Origin: JALUZX01 sp964561605
GTDB taxonomy: Bacteria > Planctomycetota > UBA1135 > JALUZX01
Length of the DNA: 64,000 bases
Assembly (NCBI GenBank): GCA_964561605.1
Contig: CAZLQD010000040.1
Location: 55,306-119,305, forward strand
Reading direction: 5' to 3'
The notes under the pieces were generated by a model. It was not told where the DNA came from. It saw nothing but the letters and a program-made list of their open reading frames with translations, and ran no database searches. Below are positions 1-7,922 of this stretch, piece by piece; the first letter of the stretch is position 1, and the number at the start of each line of letters is the position of its first letter. The position numbers and the translations under genes are program-made.

Positions 1-2
1 AC

Positions 3-992
3 CCGGACGTGAAAGGACGCCTCGAGATCCTCAAGGTCCACGCCCGCAAGATCCAGCTCGCCGACGACGTGGACCTGGAGGTCATCGCCAAGGCGACGCC
101 CTCCTTCTCCGGCGCCGAGCTTGCGGCCCTGATCAACGAGGCGGCCATCCTGGCCAGCGTGAAGGACAAGGACGCCGTCCACATGGAGGACCTGGAGGAG
201 GCCCGCGACAGGATCCGCTGGGGCAGGGAGAAGCGCTCCCGGGCCGTCGAGGAGGAGGACCGGCGCATCACGGCCTACCACGAAGCCGGCCACGCCCTGG
301 CGGCGGTGCTCATGCCCGAAGTGGGAGCCCTCCACAAGGTGACCATCATCCCCAGGGGCATGGCCCTGGGTGCCACCATGTCCCTGCCCGAGAAGGACGA
401 CTACCACATGGGCCGGAAGAAGCTGAAGTCCATGCTGGTCCACCTCCTGGCGGGACGGGCCTCGGAGCAGGTCTGTTGCGAGGACATCAGCGCCGGCGCC
501 GAGAACGACATCCGCCGGGCCACCCAGATCGCCAGGCTCATGGTGGCCGAATGGGGCATGAGCGAGAAGATCGGCCCCGTCTCCTACACCAGGCCTCCGG
601 AGCACAATTTCCTGGGCAGGGATTTCAGCTTCGGGAAGGAGCACTCGGAGAACGTGGCCTTCGAGATCGACATGGAGGTGAAGGGCCTCCTGGAAGAGGC
701 CCTCCAGAGGGCCCAGGACATGTGCAGGGAGAACAAGGAGATCCTGGACCGGATCGCCCGGGCCCTCCTCAAGAAAGAAACCCTCACGGGCAACGAGGTG
801 AAGGCCATCGTCCGGGGAGAGGATCCCGACTCCATCCCGCCCGAGGAGCGGTGGGCCACGACGGGGAAGAGGGAAGAGACGGACCCGGCCGGGAATGAGG
901 AGGGATCCTCCACCGGGGAATCCCCCGCCGCCGAGGAACCCTCCCCTCCTCCCTCCGGGAAAGACGGGGAAGGAGCGGGAAAGGAAGCATGA
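3..992 (+). CDS. ftsH: ATP-dependent zinc metalloprotease FtsH, C-terminal part (5' truncated by window edge)
   Basis: Membrane-anchored AAA+ protease that degrades misfolded membrane proteins and short-lived regulators. Only the end of the AAA lid and the M41 peptidase domain are inside the window; reading is open from base 3, and the residues before the first possible GTG (PDVKGR) still match FtsH, so the true start lies upstream. Numbering from that GTG, the zinc site HEAGH is at residues 91-95 and the third ligand is the Asp of GAENDI near 167. The last 50 residues are a low-complexity Glu/Pro/Gly tail. The stop overlaps the folP start (ATGA), so this is the first visible gene of a coupled operon. 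Confidence 0.97.
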   Translation, partial: PDVKGRLEILKVHARKIQLADDVDLEVIAKATPSFSGAELAALINEAAILASVKDKDAVHMEDLEEARDRIRWGREKRSRAVEEEDRRITAYHEAGHALAAVLMPEVGALHKVTIIPRGMALGATMSLPEKDDYHMGRKKLKSMLVHLLAGRASEQVCCEDISAGAENDIRRATQIARLMVAEWGMSEKIGPVSYTRPPEHNFLGRDFSFGKEHSENVAFEIDMEVKGLLEEALQRAQDMCRENKEILDRIARALLKKETLTGNEVKAIVRGEDPDSIPPEERWATTGKREETDPAGNEEGSSTGESPAAEEPSPPPSGKDGEGAGKEA

Positions 993-2116
993 GCGGAGCG
1001 CCCCCCCTCCCCCGGGGCGGAATCCGGGTCGTCCAGGACGGACCCGGCCCGGAGGGCCCCAGGGCGGTGGTGGCCCTCTCGGGCCTGGATGCCGGCGAAA
1101 GGGAGGCCCTGGGGCACCTGGGGGAATCCCCCCTCCTCCTGGACGTCCCGGGCGATCCGCCCCAGGTCCCGCCCCTCCTGGAGAAGCATCCCGCCCTCGC
1201 CGGAGAGGTCCTGGATGCGGTTGGACGATACCGGAGCCTTCCCGCCGGACCTCCCGGGATTCCTCCGCCGCCCCATCCCGTCCTCATGGGAATCCTCAAC
1301 GTGACCCCCGATTCCTTCTCCGACGGGGGGAGGTGGACCCGCCCCGAAGAGGCCCTCCGCCGGGCCGAGGCCATGGCCGGCGAAGGGGCCCACGTGATCG
1401 ACGTGGGAGGTGAATCCACCCGTCCCGGGGCGGAGGAGGTCCCCGCCGGGGAGGAGATCGACCGGGTCGTGCCGGTGGTACGGCTCCTGAAGAAGGAGTT
1501 GCCCTCCCTCCCCGTTTCGGTGGACACCCGGAAGGCCGCCGTGGCCCGGGCCGCCCTGGAAGAAGGGGCCGACTGGATCAACGACGTCTCCGCCCTCCGG
1601 CACGATCCGGCCATGCCCGGGCTCCTGGCGGAGCGGGGCTGTCCTGTCGTGCTCATGCACATGCGGGGGGAGCCGGCCACCATGCAGAAGGACGTCCACT
1701 ACGAGGACCCCGTGGCGGAGATCCACGCCTTCCTCCGGGAACGGGCGGCCTTCGCCTTGCAAAGGGGCATCCGGGAGGAGAGGATCCTCCTGGACCCGGG
1801 GATCGGTTTCGGGAAGCGCCTCGAAGACAACCTGGAGATCCTGAGGCGCCTGGCCGAATTCCGGACTCTCGGATTCCCCCTCCTGGTGGGGACGTCCAGG
1901 AAATCCTTCATCGGCCTCACCCTGGACCGCCCCGTGGAGGATCGCCTTCTCGGGACGGCCGCCACCGTTGCGGCGGCGGTCCTGGCGGGGGCGAGGGTCC
2001 TCCGGGTCCACGACGTGAAGGCCATGGGCGACGCCGCCCGGATGGCGGCGGCGATCCTGGCGGGACCTCCACCCCGGGACGGAGGCGACGAAAGGGCGGA
2101 GAGAGCATGGACCTGA
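989..2116 (+). CDS. folP: Dihydropteroate synthase
   Basis: Condenses 6-hydroxymethyl-dihydropterin diphosphate with p-aminobenzoate in folate synthesis. The DHPS signatures are all visible: MGILNVTPDSFSDGG, DVGGESTRPGA, VDTRKA, INDVSAL, LMHMRG, DPGIGFGK and GTSRKSFIG. At 375 residues it is about 95 longer than the usual enzyme; the extra part is an N-terminal extension of roughly 100 residues with no motif that I recognise, seen in some other bacterial FolP proteins. The ATG overlaps the ftsH stop by 4 bases, and the 3' end overlaps cdaA by 10 bases, implying translational coupling. The ftsH-folP-cdaA-cdaR-glmM order fits a housekeeping cluster. Confidence 0.96.
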   Translation: MSGAPPLPRGGIRVVQDGPGPEGPRAVVALSGLDAGEREALGHLGESPLLLDVPGDPPQVPPLLEKHPALAGEVLDAVGRYRSLPAGPPGIPPPPHPVLMGILNVTPDSFSDGGRWTRPEEALRRAEAMAGEGAHVIDVGGESTRPGAEEVPAGEEIDRVVPVVRLLKKELPSLPVSVDTRKAAVARAALEEGADWINDVSALRHDPAMPGLLAERGCPVVLMHMRGEPATMQKDVHYEDPVAEIHAFLRERAAFALQRGIREERILLDPGIGFGKRLEDNLEILRRLAEFRTLGFPLLVGTSRKSFIGLTLDRPVEDRLLGTAATVAAAVLAGARVLRVHDVKAMGDAARMAAAILAGPPPRDGGDERAERAWT

Positions 2117-2865
2117 TCCGGGACATCATCGAGATCCTGGTGATGGCCACGGCCATCTACCTGATCCTGCGCTTCCTGAGAGAGACCAGGGGGAGCGGCG
2201 TGGTCCGCGGCCTGGCCATATTCCTGATCTCCCTTTCGATCTTCGCCTTCGTCATCGTCCCCCTCCTCCAGCTCTCGGAGTTGCAATACGTCTTCCAGGA
2301 ACTCCTCCAGACCGCCGTCCTGGCCCTCCTGATCGTCTTCCAGCCCGAAATCCGGCAGGCCATCATCCGCCTGGGAGAATCCCCCATCTTCAAGACCTTC
2401 CGCTCCCCCGGCGAGGAGAAGGTGATCCAGAGGATCCTCCGGGCCCTGGCCAGGCTCTCCTCCGAGAACATCGGCGCCCTGATCGTCTTCCAGATGGAGT
2501 CCCCCCTGAAGGACGTGGTGGAACGGGGGATCAAGCTGGACGCCCTGGTGAACTCCTTCCTCCTGGAATCCATCTTCTATCCCGGCAACCCGCTCCACGA
2601 CGGAGCGGTGGTGATCGACGGAGACCGGATCCTGGCGGCTTCCTGTCTCCTTCCCCTGAGCCAGAACCAGGACATCAGCAAGCGCCTCGGGAGCCGCCAC
2701 AGAGCGGCCCTGGGGATCACCGAGGAGACCGACGCCCTGGCCCTGGTGGTCTCGGAGGAGACGGGGAAGATCTCCGCCGCCCGGTGGGCCAAACTCAGGT
2801 TGGACCTGAAGCTCTCGGAAGTGGAAAAGATCCTGGAAGATCTCTACGGGGTTAAGGAGGCCTGA
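2107..2865 (+). CDS. cdaA: Diadenylate cyclase CdaA (DisA_N domain)
   Basis: Makes cyclic di-AMP from two ATP at the inner membrane. The first 70 or so residues hold three hydrophobic segments. The DisA_N catalytic motifs follow: DGAVVI in the context NPLHDGAVVIDGD, and the RHR motif in SRHRAALG. The length of 252 aa is typical. It overlaps the end of folP and lies 5 bases upstream of the YbbR-domain gene, then glmM. This cdaA-cdaR-glmM triad is known from Firmicutes, where CdaR and GlmM modulate the cyclase; the same order here suggests that cell-wall precursor supply and c-di-AMP are linked in this organism as well. Confidence 0.96.
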   Translation: MDLIRDIIEILVMATAIYLILRFLRETRGSGVVRGLAIFLISLSIFAFVIVPLLQLSELQYVFQELLQTAVLALLIVFQPEIRQAIIRLGESPIFKTFRSPGEEKVIQRILRALARLSSENIGALIVFQMESPLKDVVERGIKLDALVNSFLLESIFYPGNPLHDGAVVIDGDRILAASCLLPLSQNQDISKRLGSRHRAALGITEETDALALVVSEETGKISAARWAKLRLDLKLSEVEKILEDLYGVKEA

Positions 2866-2870
2866 CGGAG

Positions 2871-4142
2871 ATGACCCCTCAGCCCAAGAAGAAGCGGGGG
2901 ATCCTGACGGGAATCTTCCTCGTGGACCCCTGGAGGAAGCTCCTGGCCCTGGGCCTGGGTTTCGCCTCCTGGTACTACGTCTCCACCAAGATCACCAACA
3001 CCAAGGTCCTCCAGTTCCGGGTGGTCCCCGTGGCGGTGGAAGCGCCCGAGTACAGGACCTCCGCCTTGAACGTCCCCGTCCCGGAAGGCTTCGTCCTCTG
3101 GTCCGTGAACGGCGTGCCCCTGGAGAAGAATCCCAAGGTGCGCATCCTTTTCCGGGGCCCCCACAACAGGATGCAGAAGATCACCGAGTTTCTGAGAATC
3201 GCCGTCCTCCCCGACAAGCTGGCCAAGCTCTCGGGGGACAACATGCAGGTGGAGATCAAGGCCGAGGACCTGACCATTCCGGCCGACCCGGGGTTGAACG
3301 ACCTGATCCAGGGGATCGTGGGCCCCGACGGGAGGACGCCGGCCCCCCTGATCCTGGAATTCGAGAACTACTTGAAGAACCAGCCCCTCCACCTGGTGAA
3401 GGGAGAGACCGCCCTGGTGGGGTCCACGCCGCCCGAGGGTTACGAGACGGATCCCGACAACGGGATTTGGTTCACTCCAGGCCAGGTGGAGCTCTCCGGG
3501 CCCGGCAAGGTGATCAACGGGGAGATCCTGAACCGGACCTCCTCGAACCGGCCCAGGCTGCTGGAGGATTTCCATCTCCATCCCGACGCACGGGTCCGCC
3601 GCTCCCCCACGGGGGGCTTCGAAGTCGTGGCCCACCTGGGTATCCGCTCCATCTGGATCGAGAAGGGGGTGACCATGACTCCCCCCCAGGTGGAGGCCCA
3701 CCTCCCCTTGAGGCGGGTCCCTTCGGTGATCAACATCCCCAGCTTGAGGATCCCCGTGGAATTCTCGGGACCGGGGGCGCAGAACTGGAAGGTCGTGAAG
3801 GACACCCACCCGGATCGGCCCGTCGTGGTCTACGTCTACAACAAGAACTACTGGTGGCGCGTCATCAACGAAGTCACCCTCCCATCCCGGGGCAACAAGG
3901 AGGACAAGGTGGCCCAGAAGAGATGGGTCATCAACAACGTCCGCCTCCTGGTGAACGTCTCCTACCTGGACCCCAAGAAACCGGGGGAACAGAGCGCTTT
4001 CATCCACTGGGTGATCCTCCCTTACGAAAAGGACGTTCTCTTCGACCCGGCGGACATCAAAGTGGAAATCCGGGAGAGTGACAGGGTGCCGGTGATCTGG
4101 AGCCCCCCCGCCGAGACTCCCGCCAAGGGAACAGGAGGTTAG
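2871..4142 (+). CDS. cdaR: YbbR-domain protein, CdaR-like regulator of diadenylate cyclase
   Basis: A single N-terminal transmembrane segment (about residues 20-40, after a basic start rich in Lys) is followed by a long extracytoplasmic region with YbbR-like beta repeats, 423 aa in all. Identification rests on this architecture and on position directly between cdaA and glmM, 5 bases after one and 2 bases before the other; primary sequence similarity within the YbbR family is weak by nature. In Firmicutes CdaR binds CdaA and changes its activity; the same role is inferred here. The ATG follows a GGAG-containing spacer (GACGGAG). Confidence 0.85.
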   Translation: MTPQPKKKRGILTGIFLVDPWRKLLALGLGFASWYYVSTKITNTKVLQFRVVPVAVEAPEYRTSALNVPVPEGFVLWSVNGVPLEKNPKVRILFRGPHNRMQKITEFLRIAVLPDKLAKLSGDNMQVEIKAEDLTIPADPGLNDLIQGIVGPDGRTPAPLILEFENYLKNQPLHLVKGETALVGSTPPEGYETDPDNGIWFTPGQVELSGPGKVINGEILNRTSSNRPRLLEDFHLHPDARVRRSPTGGFEVVAHLGIRSIWIEKGVTMTPPQVEAHLPLRRVPSVINIPSLRIPVEFSGPGAQNWKVVKDTHPDRPVVVYVYNKNYWWRVINEVTLPSRGNKEDKVAQKRWVINNVRLLVNVSYLDPKKPGEQSAFIHWVILPYEKDVLFDPADIKVEIRESDRVPVIWSPPAETPAKGTGG

Positions 4143-4144
4143 GA

Positions 4145-5494
4145 GTGACCCTCTTCGGAACGGACGGAATCCGGGACGTGGCCAACCACGGCGCCCTGAC
4201 TCCCCGGATGCTGGTGCGGATCGCCGCCGCCTTCGGAAGGATCCTGGCCGGGGAACGAGAGAAGAAACCCGTCCAGGTCCTCCTGGGGGAGGACGGAAGG
4301 GAGAGCGGGCCCATGATCCGCTTCGCCCTCTCGGCGGGCCTCATGGGCGAAGGAGTGGACGTGGTCCACGGAGGCCTGATGACCACTCCGGCCCTGGCGG
4401 TCCTCACCTCCCTGGGGAGATTCTCGGCGGGCATCATGATCTCGGCTTCCCACAATCCGGCGGACCACAACGGGATCAAGTTCTTCGGCGCCGACGGCCA
4501 CAAGATTCCCGACGAAGTGGAGAGGAGGATCGAGGCGATCCTCGAGGAGGATCCCCCCAGGGAAGGCCCCCCTCCCAGGCCGGGTCGGGTGGAGGAGGAC
4601 CACACCCTCCTGGAGAACTACCGCAGGTTCCTCGTGCAGAAGGCCGCCCCGGACATCTTCCTGGGGAACCTGAGGGTCGTGCTGGACTGCGCCAACGGCG
4701 GTGCCTCGGAAATCGCCCCCAAGATCCTCAAGGACCTGGGGGTGGACTTGATCGTCCGCAACGACAGCCCCGACGGAACCAACATCAACCGTAAGTGCGG
4801 CTCCCTCCACGCCGACCTCCTCTCCCCGATCGTGCGGGGCGAGAAGGCCGACCTGGGAATCTGCCTGGACGGCGACGGCGACCGGTGCATCCTTCTCGAC
4901 GAGAAGGGGAACGTCGTGGACGGCGACCGGATCCTCATGATCCTGGGGCGCGCCTTCCGGGAGAAAGGGGAGCTTCCGGGCAACCTCCTGGTCTGCACGG
5001 TCATGAGCAACCTGGGGCTGAAGGAGGCCATGGCCCAATCCCAGGTGGACGTAGAGGTGACTCCCGTCGGGGACCGGTCGGTGATGAAGGCCATGAAGGA
5101 GAAGGGCGCCGCCCTGGGCGGAGAGCAATCGGGCCACGTCATCATGAACCGGGGGGAACGTTTTCTCGGGGACGGACTGGTCACGGCCATCCACGTGGCC
5201 CAGGTCATGAAGGAGACGGGCCTCCCCCTTTCCAGGCTGGCCGGGGATTTCCGTCCCTATCCCCAGGTGATGGTGAACGTTCCGGTCAAGGAAAAACCTC
5301 CCCTGGAGCGACTCCCGGCCGTGGAGGAGAAGGTCCGGGCGGCGAGGGAGCGCCTCGCCGAGGAGGGAAGGGTGCTCCTGCGCTACAGCGGCACGGAGAA
5401 ACTGGCTCGGATCATGGTGGAGGGCAAGGACGAGAGGGTCATCAAGGAGATCGCGAAAGAGATCGCCGATGAAGTCCAGAAGGCCATCGGCTGA
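4145..5494 (+). CDS. glmM: Phosphoglucosamine mutase
   Basis: Converts glucosamine-6-phosphate to glucosamine-1-phosphate for UDP-GlcNAc, peptidoglycan and lipid A synthesis. The start is GTG, preceded by GGAGGTTAGGA, and the protein opens with MTLFGTDGIR, the family hallmark. The phosphoserine is S102 in ISASHNPADHNG, the same number as in the E. coli enzyme. The metal loop DGDGDR and the sugar-phosphate loop RYSGTE are intact. The length of 449 aa is standard. The gene ends 26 bases inside tsaB. Confidence 0.97.
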   Translation: MTLFGTDGIRDVANHGALTPRMLVRIAAAFGRILAGEREKKPVQVLLGEDGRESGPMIRFALSAGLMGEGVDVVHGGLMTTPALAVLTSLGRFSAGIMISASHNPADHNGIKFFGADGHKIPDEVERRIEAILEEDPPREGPPPRPGRVEEDHTLLENYRRFLVQKAAPDIFLGNLRVVLDCANGGASEIAPKILKDLGVDLIVRNDSPDGTNINRKCGSLHADLLSPIVRGEKADLGICLDGDGDRCILLDEKGNVVDGDRILMILGRAFREKGELPGNLLVCTVMSNLGLKEAMAQSQVDVEVTPVGDRSVMKAMKEKGAALGGEQSGHVIMNRGERFLGDGLVTAIHVAQVMKETGLPLSRLAGDFRPYPQVMVNVPVKEKPPLERLPAVEEKVRAARERLAEEGRVLLRYSGTEKLARIMVEGKDERVIKEIAKEIADEVQKAIG

Positions 5495-6179
5495 AAAGGG
5501 GGGCTTCTTCCCCGCCCTGGCCCTGGAGACCTCCACCAGGCCCGGGTCGGCCGCAATCGCCCTGAGCGAGCGGGAGGTCTTCTTCACCGAGATATCCGGC
5601 GGAGGGGATCTGTCCTCCCACCTGGTCCCCGCCCTGGACGAGCTCCGCCGCCGGGCCGGCCTGGATCCCGACGAAATCCGCCTGACCGTCCTGGGGACAG
5701 GGCCCGGAAGCTTCACCGGGCTGCGCTCCGGAGCCGCCGCGGCGGCGGTCCTCTCGGCCTACATCCCCGCTCCCCTGGCGGCAGTCCCCAGCCTGGAGGG
5801 ATGCCCCCTGCTCTCGAGACATCCCTCTCTCGCCCTCTGCCTGGACGCACTGAGGGGGGACGTCCAGGGCCAGATCTTCCGGGAAGGAGAGCCTACGGGG
5901 CCGCCTTTCCTGGCCTCCCCCCGGGACTTCGCCGCCCGCCTGGAAGGAGAGGGCTTCCTGGCGGGAAGCGCCGCGGCCCGCTTGAAGGAGGAAGGACTCC
6001 TTCCCCCGGGTTGGACCCTCCTGGAAGGGGAGGACTGGACCCCCAGGGCGGACCACCTGCTCCGCCGGGGAATTCTCTACGCCGAAAGAGGCAGGCTGGC
6101 GGACCCGGCCGGGATCGAGATCCTCTACCTCCGTCCATCCGCCGCAGCGGAAAGGCGGAGAAAGGACTCCGCCCGGTAA
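5469..6179 (+). CDS. tsaB: tRNA threonylcarbamoyladenosine biosynthesis protein TsaB
   Basis: Scaffold partner of TsaD in forming t6A37 on ANN-decoding tRNAs. The ASKHA-type N-terminal half shows ALETSTRPGSAAIAL and the signature GTGPGSFTGLRSG; the C-terminal half is divergent, as usual for TsaB. At 236 aa it carries no fused RimI domain. It overlaps glmM by 26 bases and is the last gene of this cluster. The first 13 residues before the ALETST strand are unconserved, so a slightly later start is possible, but no better start codon with a ribosome site was seen. Confidence 0.93.
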   Translation: MKSRRPSAEKGGFFPALALETSTRPGSAAIALSEREVFFTEISGGGDLSSHLVPALDELRRRAGLDPDEIRLTVLGTGPGSFTGLRSGAAAAAVLSAYIPAPLAAVPSLEGCPLLSRHPSLALCLDALRGDVQGQIFREGEPTGPPFLASPRDFAARLEGEGFLAGSAAARLKEEGLLPPGWTLLEGEDWTPRADHLLRRGILYAERGRLADPAGIEILYLRPSAAAERRRKDSAR

Positions 6180-6269
6180 GAGCCCCCCCAGAAGCTCCGC
6201 TCCTTTCCGGCCGGGGCTTTCTTTCTTCCCCGCCGGGATCCGCCCCGGGAACGCATCCCACCCCCCCCC

Positions 6270-6299
6270 AAAAAAAACGGCCCGGGGAAACCCGGGCCG
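6270..6299 (-). terminator. Rho-independent terminator of the histone-like gene
   Basis: Read on the minus strand, a perfect 9-bp stem (CGGCCCGGG/CCCGGGCCG, loop TTTC) is followed at once by eight T residues. It lies 22 bases after the stop of the minus-strand histone-fold gene, so that gene probably makes a short monocistronic message. No T tract follows the stem in the plus direction, so it would not efficiently stop tsaB transcription. Confidence 0.9.
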
Positions 6300-6321
6300 A
6301 AAACCTTCGAAGGCCTCCTTC

Positions 6322-6564
6322 TCAGAGGTCCCAGGGGCGGAGGGTCTTCCTCTTGTTGCCCAGGGCCCTTTCCTCGGCCTGAGCGATGAGCTCCCGGACC
6401 TTGGCGTCCAGAGCCTCGTAGAACTCCTTGGAGATGTTGCACTCCTGGACGGAGGCCTTCACCCTGCTCTTGGAGATGATCAGTTCCACCGGGCCCTTCT
6501 TGCCCTTGGGCCTTCCGGCTTTCTTGACCTTCTTGCCGGCCTTCTTGGTCTTCCTTGCTGCCAT
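6322..6564 (-). CDS. Bacterial histone-fold protein with lysine-rich N-terminal tail
   Basis: An 80-residue protein in two parts. Residues 1-27 are a tail with 12 Lys/Arg, containing AGRPKGKKG, which resembles an AT-hook core. Residues 28-80 look like a single histone fold: LIISKSRVK, an ISKEFYEALDAKVRELIAQA helix, and the ending NKRKTLRPWDL. That ending matches the RKT pair and following D-hydrophobic of archaeal histones and the RKTxRPxDL ending that I recall from bacterial histones of the Bdellovibrio Bd0055 type. Expected role: small dimeric DNA-binding chromosomal protein. The start has a clean AAGGAGGA site 4-5 bases before ATG. It is transcribed alone, convergent with tsaB and divergent from alr. 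Assignment is from motif reading, not a profile search. Confidence 0.82.
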   Translation of the reverse strand: MAARKTKKAGKKVKKAGRPKGKKGPVELIISKSRVKASVQECNISKEFYEALDAKVRELIAQAEERALGNKRKTLRPWDL

Positions 6565-6620
6565 AGTTCCTCCTTGAGTTGGATTGGACGAGGAAGAAAA
6601 AACCCGTGAATTCTGGGGCT

Positions 6621-6649
6621 TACGTACCGCCCGCGACCATTCGAGTCAA
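6621..6649 (-). promoter_or_regulatory. Candidate sigma70-type promoter for the histone-like gene
   Basis: On the minus strand TTGACT is followed after exactly 17 bases by TACGTA. The -35 element is one base from consensus, but the -10 is poor. It lies about 57 bases upstream of the start codon, in the 173-base divergent gap shared with alr. Suggestive only. Confidence 0.35.
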
Positions 6650-6737
6650 CGGGGAAAAACCTCAAAATTCCCCGGATACCCACGGGATTCGCCTTTTCCC
6701 GCCCTCCCCGGTCCTCCGCCTTGCCCGAAGGGCGGAG

Positions 6738-7922
6738 ATGGTCATAATCACGGGCAGGGAGGGAACCTTGAGATACCCCTTTCGAATCTGGGCGGAAATC
6801 GACTTGGAGGCCCTGGCCTGGAACCTGGCCAGGATCCGGCGGGAGATCGCGCCCCGGCAAGGAATCATCCTGGTGGTGAAAGCCGACGCCTACGGCCACG
6901 GCGCGACCCTTCTTGCAAGGCGGGCCGAGGCGGAAGGCGTGGCCATGTTCGGCGTGGGAAACTGCCGGGAGGCCCTGGAACTCCTGGAAGCGGGCGTGAA
7001 GAGGCCCGTCCTCATCCTGGGGACCATCATCGACGAAGAGATCTCCACCGTCGCAAGGGAGGGAATCCACGTTGGGGTCCATTCCTCCTCCAGGCTCGAC
7101 AGGTTCTCCTCCGAGGCTCTGCGGGCCCGCAGGAGGCTTCGAGTCCACCTCAACGTCGATACGGGGATGGGCAGACTCGGGGTGTTCCCCCGGGAGGCCC
7201 CCAGGTTGGCCGAAGAGATCCTCTCCCGGCCGGGCCTGGAACTGGCGGGAATCTACACCCATTTCGCCTTCGCCTCCTTTCCTCCTTCCAGGGAGATGAG
7301 AGAACAGGAAAGGACCTTTTCCGCCGTCGTGGCGGATCTCCGCAGGCGCGGGCTCCTTCCCAGGACGGCCATCGTGCACGGAGCCAACTCGGCGGCCCTC
7401 TTCGCCGGCCTGGGAGAAGGATACGACGCCGTCCGGCCCGGCCTGGCCGCCTACGGCATCCTTCCCGGGGAATTCCCCGCCGCAAGAGATCTCGAACCGG
7501 TCCTCTCCCTTCGCTCCCAGGTGATCTTCTACAAGGACGTCCCCGCCGGCGCCCAAGTAGGTTACGAGGGAACCTGGAAGGCCCCGAAGCCGACGAGGAT
7601 CGCCACCGTTCCCGTGGGCTTCAACGACGGGATTCCCTGGCGCCTCGGCCTCCAAAGGGGTGCCTTCGCCCTGGTCCGAGGGAGGAGGGTTCCCTTCGCC
7701 GGCCGGGTCAGCATGGATTACCTTTGCCTCGACATCGGGGACGTTCCCGGGGTGCAGGTGGGAGACCCGGTGACCTTGATCGGAAGAGACGGAGGAGAGG
7801 AGATCACTGCCATGGAGTTGGCCCGCCTGGCGGGAACCACGCCCTATGAGATTCTCTCCCGCCTCGGTAAAAGAGTGCGGCGCGTGGCCCTCCACCAGAG
7901 GACGGGAACATTCCACTCATGA
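6738..7922 (+). CDS. alr: Alanine racemase
   Basis: PLP enzyme that makes D-alanine for peptidoglycan. The PLP lysine is K48 in VVKADAYGHG. The catalytic tyrosine is in the VGYEGTW segment (equivalent to SYGATY of the Geobacillus enzyme), and GRVSMD follows. The entrance-gate GYADG motif reads GFNDG, so the gate Tyr is Phe; this is not a catalytic position. The frame is open 53 codons further up, but that part has no Alr similarity and would run through the promoter region; the ATG at 6738 follows GGGCGGAG and gives the usual 394 aa. The stop overlaps the next gene (ATGA). Confidence 0.94.
   Translation: MVIITGREGTLRYPFRIWAEIDLEALAWNLARIRREIAPRQGIILVVKADAYGHGATLLARRAEAEGVAMFGVGNCREALELLEAGVKRPVLILGTIIDEEISTVAREGIHVGVHSSSRLDRFSSEALRARRRLRVHLNVDTGMGRLGVFPREAPRLAEEILSRPGLELAGIYTHFAFASFPPSREMREQERTFSAVVADLRRRGLLPRTAIVHGANSAALFAGLGEGYDAVRPGLAAYGILPGEFPAARDLEPVLSLRSQVIFYKDVPAGAQVGYEGTWKAPKPTRIATVPVGFNDGIPWRLGLQRGAFALVRGRRVPFAGRVSMDYLCLDIGDVPGVQVGDPVTLIGRDGGEEITAMELARLAGTTPYEILSRLGKRVRRVALHQRTGTFHS

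Noticed and set aside
6579..6737. 53-codon N-terminal extension of alanine racemase
   Set aside because: The residues have no Alr similarity, the stretch overlaps the divergent promoter region, and the ATG at 6738 has a better ribosome site.
7620..7640. GFNDG instead of GYADG in alanine racemase as loss of the catalytic tyrosine
   Set aside because: The catalytic Tyr is the one in the VGYEGTW segment upstream, which is present; the changed residue is only a gate position.
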